This document shows positions 60,320 to 64,000 of a DNA stretch of 64,000 bases, in pieces. The notes under the pieces are model-generated. The model saw only the letters and a list, made by a program, of their open reading frames with translations. It had not been told where the DNA came from and made no database searches. The DNA is from Streptomyces roseolilacinus. Lineage in GTDB: Bacteria > Actinomycetota > Actinomycetes > Streptomycetales > Streptomycetaceae. The position numbers and the translations under genes are program-made. Position 1 is the stretch's first letter, and each line of letters opens with the position of its first letter. The stretch lies in the NCBI RefSeq assembly GCF_014649335.1, contig NZ_BMSV01000001.1, positions 496,001 to 560,000 of the forward strand. The letters are read 5' to 3'.

Positions 60320-61696
60320 GTGGACAGCACTCATCCGATCTGGCAGTCAGTAGCCATGCGTGATGCCCTCGCCCGCCGTGACGCCGGTGCGATCGTTCGG
60401 TTGGCCCGCCGCGCGGCTGACATCACCCTCGCCGATCTCGGCAGACAGGTCGGGTACACCGCCGCTTCCCTGTCCCGGATGGAGCGCGGCAAGCAGCCGA
60501 TGCGGGACGTCCTGCTGCTTCGGCGGCTCGCCGGTTGTCTGGACATTCCGCCACACCTGCTCGGGCTCGCGCCGCGACACCGACCAGCGGCGCCGGACCG
60601 GTCCGGCGCCACTAGGGTGGGCCCGCAGACCCTGTTCGGTGAAGAGGGGGACGATCCAGTGCGACGCCGTCGACTCCTGGCCGCTGTGGCCGGAGCCACC
60701 ACCAGTGCGGTTCTGGGGCCTTCCGCCGCCGCCCACGCTCCGGCGAAGCCGAGCCTGTCAGGGCTGGAGGACCTCTTGCTGCACCGGCAGCGCGGCCACG
60801 CCTCCGCCCTGGACCCCACCCCGTCGTCCGTGGTCGCGGCGGTGAACGCCTCCCGGCGGGACTTCGGCGCCTGCCGCTACGACGCTCTCGCCCGCGCCCT
60901 CCCGGCCCGGATCGCGCTCGCCCAGGCCCTCGGCGAGGACGGCCACCCGGAGAGGGGGGCGACCGCGGTCGCCGAGCTCTACACCACCGCGACCCGGCTG
61001 TGCATCAAGCTCGACGAAGACGCCCTGGCCGCCGTCACCGCCGACCGCGCCCTCACCGCGGCCGTCAACGGCGCGGACGCCCTTGCGGTCGCCGAGGCCC
61101 ATCGCATGGTCTCGTCCGTATGGCGCCGCCAGGGTCACCACGGCCGCGCCACGGAAGTCGCCGTGGCCGCCGCACAGCAGCTGACCGGCGACCGCACCAC
61201 CGACCTGACCGAACGGCTCTCCGTCCAGGGAAACCTGTACGCCACCGCCGCCTACACCGCCGCCAAGCAGGGCGACCGGCACGCCGCACGCGCCCTCATC
61301 GCCGAGGCCGAGGCCACAGCCGGGCAGCTCGGCCAGGACGCGCTGCTCCGAGGCAACGTCTTCGGTCCCAGCCAGGTCGTCCTCCACCAGATCTCCGTCA
61401 GCCACCTCCTCGGCGACGTGGGGCAGGCAGTCGAGCACGCCCGCCGAGTCGACGCCACCGCCCTGCCCACCACCGAGCGGCAGGCTCGGTACTGGATCGA
61501 CGTCGCCCGCGCCTTCGACCAGTGGGGCAAGCCCGACCACTGTTACCAGGCGCTCCTGGCCGCCGAACGGGCTGCGCCGCAAGAGGTCCGCCGCAGCTCT
61601 GTCCGGGCCCTGGTAGCCGGACTCGTGCGTCACGACCGCGCCCTGCCCGGCGTACGGGCCTTCGCCCACCGCACCGGCGCCCTCACGGACCGGTGA
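60320..61696 (+). CDS. XRE-family regulator with C-terminal TPR-like helical region
   Basis: A 458-residue protein from GTG 60320 with GGAGG 6 nt upstream. The helix-turn-helix spans ~residues 22-80: GAIVRLARRAADITLADLGR, then GYTAASLSRMERGKQPMRDV. A twin-arginine-like RRRRLLAAVAGATTSAVLG follows, but in these regulators it is usually not exported. The ~300 C-terminal residues are helical pairs (ALAEAHRMVSSVWRRQGHHG style), like the tetratricopeptide sensor region of peptide- or metabolite-responsive regulators. It probably controls the divergent 59880-58744 genes. Confidence 0.88.
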   Translation: MDSTHPIWQSVAMRDALARRDAGAIVRLARRAADITLADLGRQVGYTAASLSRMERGKQPMRDVLLLRRLAGCLDIPPHLLGLAPRHRPAAPDRSGATRVGPQTLFGEEGDDPVRRRRLLAAVAGATTSAVLGPSAAAHAPAKPSLSGLEDLLLHRQRGHASALDPTPSSVVAAVNASRRDFGACRYDALARALPARIALAQALGEDGHPERGATAVAELYTTATRLCIKLDEDALAAVTADRALTAAVNGADALAVAEAHRMVSSVWRRQGHHGRATEVAVAAAQQLTGDRTTDLTERLSVQGNLYATAAYTAAKQGDRHAARALIAEAEATAGQLGQDALLRGNVFGPSQVVLHQISVSHLLGDVGQAVEHARRVDATALPTTERQARYWIDVARAFDQWGKPDHCYQALLAAERAAPQEVRRSSVRALVAGLVRHDRALPGVRAFAHRTGALTDR

Positions 61697-61883
61697 GACC
61701 GCCGGGCCGACGTCCTCGTGGAGACGATCCGGACCGCGCGGGCGCCCGGCCGACACACCGGTGGTCACCGCGTACGTGTGTCGCGTCCTCACCGGGTGGG
61801 GGAGCCCCTACGGGAACCGGGCCCGGGTCCGGCGGGGCGGGCCCGGAGGGGCCCGGCGCGCGTACCGGCGTACGGGCGCGGGA

Positions 61884-61917
61884 CCTCGGTGCCGGGGCAC
61901 CGGCACCGGCACCGAGG
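61884..61917. terminator. hairpin between the XRE gene and the amidohydrolase gene
   Basis: CCTCGGTGCC pairs with GGCACCGAGG across a 14-base loop containing GGCACCGGCACC, which allows alternative pairings. It lies in the 309-bp gap (61697-62005) between convergent genes; the rest of the gap shows no gene. Confidence 0.55.
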
Positions 61918-62005
61918 AGGCGAACGTGGGGCCCGGTCCGGCCGCCCGCAGGCCACGGGGCCGCCCGCGGGTGACGCGGGGCGCCGGGCGGGGCGGCCGT
62001 GGGGG

Positions 62006-63226
62006 TCAGGCGCCCGCGTCGATCAGGGCCGCGGCGGTGAAGAGCTCCACGCCCACCGTGATCGCGGCCTCGTCCACGTCGAAGTTGCCCCGGTGCAGGT
62101 CGAGGTGGGTCGGGTCGCCCGGGCGGCGGACGCCCAGGCGGGCCATGGCGCCGGGGACGTGCTCCAGGTACCAGGAGAAGTCCTCGCCGCCCAGGGACTG
62201 CTCGGTGTTCTCCACCGAGTACGGGCCCCGGCGGCGCTCCATGGACTCGCGCAGGAGTTCCGTGACGACCGGGTCGTTGACGACCGGCGGGACGCCCCGG
62301 ACGTAGTTGATCTGGGACTTGGCGCCGTGCAGCGTCGCGACCTCGTCGATCGCCGCGTGCACCTGGTCCGGCGCGCCGCGCCAGGCCTCCAGGTCGAGGC
62401 AGCGGACCGTGCCGCCCAGTTCGGCGTGCTGGGGGATGACGTTGGGGGCGTGGCCGGCCTCGATGCGGCCCCAGGTGAGGACCAGGCCGGAGCGCGCGTC
62501 GATGCGGCGGGCGAGGAGGGCCGGGACGTCGGCGGCGACCCGCGCGACGGCGGTGACCATGTCGGTGGTCAGGTGCGGGCGGGCCGTGTGGCCGCCGGGG
62601 CCGTCGAGGGTGACCTCCAGGCGGTCGCACGCGGAGGTGATGGGGCCGACGCGCAGGCCGATCTTGCCGGCGTCCACGCGCGGGTCGCAGTGGACGGCGA
62701 TGATCCGGCCGACGCCGTCCAGGACGCCCGCCTCGATCGCGTCGACGGCGCCGCCGGGGAGGACCTCCTCGGCGGGCTGGAAGAGGAGGCGCACGGGGCG
62801 CGGCAGGAGGCCCTGGCGGTGCAGGTCCGCGAGGACGAGGCCGGCGCCGAGGACCGTGGTGGTGTGGACGTCGTGGCCGCAGGCGTGGGCGCGGTCCGGC
62901 ACGGTCGAGCGGTACGCGCAGTCGACCTTGGTGTCCGGGATGGGCAGGGCGTCGATGTCCGCGCGCAGGGCGAGCATGGGGCGGTGGCCGTCCCAGGTGC
63001 CGATGTCGCAGATGAGCCCGGTGCCGCCGGGGAGGACCCGGGGGTGGAGACCGGCGGCCTCCAGCCGGGCCTTGAGGGCGGCGGTGGTGCGAAACTCCTG
63101 GTTGCCGAGCTCCGGGTGCATGTGCAGATCCCGGCGGAAGGCGATCAGCTCGGTACGGAGGGACTCCGGCAGCGTACCGAGGAGGGGCGTTTCGCCGGGA
63201 ACGTCGGCTTCGGGCTCGCGGGACAT
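62006..63226 (-). CDS. M20-family amidohydrolase
   Basis: A 406-residue metal-dependent amidohydrolase (hippurate hydrolase/IAA-amino-acid hydrolase group). IAFRRDLHMHPELGNQEFRT starts the core. Metal ligands appear in HACGHDVHTTTVLGAGLVLA and LFQPAEEVLPGG, with VTLDGPGGHTARPHL in the dimerisation domain and SLGGEDFSWYLEHVPGAMAR near the end. It cleaves N-acyl or N-carbamoyl amino acids or peptides; the exact substrate is unknown. ATG 63226 is chosen (GGGTGA 8 nt upstream); the in-frame GTG at 63238 is an alternative. Confidence 0.92.
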   Translation of the reverse strand: MSREPEADVPGETPLLGTLPESLRTELIAFRRDLHMHPELGNQEFRTTAALKARLEAAGLHPRVLPGGTGLICDIGTWDGHRPMLALRADIDALPIPDTKVDCAYRSTVPDRAHACGHDVHTTTVLGAGLVLADLHRQGLLPRPVRLLFQPAEEVLPGGAVDAIEAGVLDGVGRIIAVHCDPRVDAGKIGLRVGPITSACDRLEVTLDGPGGHTARPHLTTDMVTAVARVAADVPALLARRIDARSGLVLTWGRIEAGHAPNVIPQHAELGGTVRCLDLEAWRGAPDQVHAAIDEVATLHGAKSQINYVRGVPPVVNDPVVTELLRESMERRRGPYSVENTEQSLGGEDFSWYLEHVPGAMARLGVRRPGDPTHLDLHRGNFDVDEAAITVGVELFTAAALIDAGA

Positions 63227-63420
63227 CAACTTGTTCACCCATCACAGGGTAGGCGGCTTCACCCCCCAACTTACGTGTGATCTACAAAACTTCAGCCCGT
63301 TAGGGGAAAGAAACCCGCTCGATCGGGCTTGAGGGGGGACCGAAGTGGGTAAGCTCACGCGTTTCGGGGGTTGCTTTGATCTTCCTCTACCCTCGGACGG
63401 GGCCCGCAGTCGACATCCGT

Positions 63421-64000
63421 TCACGCTCCGGTGAGCGACAGTCCGTGCGCCGACCGCGCCGTCTCGGTCACCGCCGCGAGGAAGCCGCGCGCCCGGGGCG
63501 GGGCGCCCGCCCGCAGCCACTCGGGGGCCACGTCGCAGACGGTGATCGCGACGCCCGTGCCGGCGAGGGCCGCCGGGAGGGTGTGCACGACCGTGGACGG
63601 GAAGCTGAGCACCGTGCGTGCGATGGGGCCGCGCCGTGCGATCACCTCCAGCGGCAGCTCGGGGCGGACGATCTCCAGTCCGGTCGTCGTGGCGATGCGG
63701 TGCAGCTTGGTCACGCTCTCGCGGCGGTGCGCGAAGTAGCGCCTCACCCCGTGCGCCGCCGCGAGGGCGGCGACGGCCTCCACGTACCGGTCGGGGTCGA
63801 CCACACCGGTCTCCACCAGGGACGTGCCGACCAGGTCCGCGCCCCCGGTGAGCCGCGGCGGCCCGAAGCGGGCGCGGGTCCAGTCGAAACGGTTCCCGCT
63901 CACCACCGTACCCTCGGGCGCCTCCACCGGCAGGGCGGTGAAGATCTCGACCGTGCGGTGCCGGCCGGGCGCCAGCCGGCGGCGGGCCAGGGCGGTGACC
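63421..64000 (-). CDS. C-terminal part of a putative glycosyltransferase, 5' end outside the window
   Basis: The minus-strand frame is open from the window edge to the stop at 63421, giving at least 193 residues. An in-frame GTG at 63927 is internal, because the reading continues upstream as VEIFTALPVEAPEGTVVSGN. Visible motifs: GTSLVETGVVDPDRYVEAVA, then RRYFAHRRESVTKLHRIA and TVLSFPSTVVHTLPAAL. An H-x-R-E-like segment followed by a P-S-T segment resembles GT-B sialyltransferase families (GT52 and polysialyltransferase relatives), which I remember near this locus in other streptomycetes. The family assignment is tentative. Confidence 0.6.
   Translation of the reverse strand, partial: VTALARRRLAPGRHRTVEIFTALPVEAPEGTVVSGNRFDWTRARFGPPRLTGGADLVGTSLVETGVVDPDRYVEAVAALAAAHGVRRYFAHRRESVTKLHRIATTTGLEIVRPELPLEVIARRGPIARTVLSFPSTVVHTLPAALAGTGVAITVCDVAPEWLRAGAPPRARGFLAAVTETARSAHGLSLTGA

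Noticed and set aside
1..64000. tRNA, rRNA, IS elements, prophage or replication origin
   Set aside because: I looked for cloverleaf ends, rRNA landmarks, transposase or integrase motifs and DnaA-box clusters and saw none; a dedicated scan was not possible.

Overview
This window looks like a chromosomal core segment of a Streptomyces. GC content is very high, GTG starts are common, many genes overlap by ATGA or GTGA, and the protein families are typical: an acyl-CoA carboxylase with an epsilon subunit, an afsQ1/afsQ2/sigQ signalling locus, a rifamycin-associated element before a HelR-type helicase, and ECF sigma factors with anti-sigma partners. Most gene order matches what I remember of the S. 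coelicolor SCO4931-SCO4880 stretch; that comparison is from memory and was not computed. I saw no rRNA, tRNA, CRISPR array or insertion sequence.

Layout. 1-9270: a truncated GAF-GGDEF diguanylate cyclase, an enoyl-CoA hydratase, an adenylate cyclase, birA, then pccB-pccE, a 42-residue membrane protein, maf, a membrane protein, and the biotinylated carboxylase alpha chain. Biotin ligase and its target enzyme are thus encoded together. 9271-12668: an intergenic palindromic repeat element, then TetR, XRE and DeoR-type regulators. 12847-17755: a quinone reductase, a gamma-glutamylcyclotransferase, purine nucleoside phosphorylase and a PGM2-like phosphosugar mutase. 18430-31226: an accessory block. 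It holds a compact, translationally coupled cluster that I read as a possible undescribed peptide-derived (RiPP-like) pathway, a decayed ATP-binding protein gene, an MFS/LysR pair, a TetR-controlled flavin monooxygenase, and helR.

31592-36078: deoC with two aldehyde dehydrogenase genes, a small secreted protein and a uridine-kinase-like protein. 36378-40286: sigQ diverging from afsQ1-afsQ2-lipoprotein, with an AfsQ1 box between them. 40390-49359: VanZ, PspC, a secreted protein, adenosine deaminase, a second copy of the palindromic repeat element with an 81-bp tandem repeat, an alpha/beta hydrolase lacking its serine, LysR/MFS, an L,D-transpeptidase, an ECF sigma factor and a STAS protein. 49503-56529: thymidine phosphorylase, cytidine deaminase and a complete BMP-type nucleoside ABC transporter. 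57055-61696: a second accessory block with sugar-modifying genes and an XRE regulator. 62006-64000: an M20 amidohydrolase and a truncated gene with weak sialyltransferase-like features.

How the genes work together. The nucleoside genes form a coherent regulon: import (bmp, ABC ATPase, two permeases), deamination (cdd, add), phosphorolysis (deoA, punA), mutase, aldolase (deoC) and acetaldehyde disposal (ALDH). Five near-identical palindromes, CTACGCGCGTAG, lie just upstream of punA, deoC, deoA, the ABC operon and bmp, and nowhere else that I noticed. The most novel-looking system is 18634-23600: a 23-codon precursor-like ORF, a strong attenuator hairpin, a PqqD/RRE-heme-oxygenase-like oxidase fusion, an MFS exporter, a 36-residue peptide, an ornithine-cyclodeaminase-family enzyme and an unrecognised 461-residue protein.
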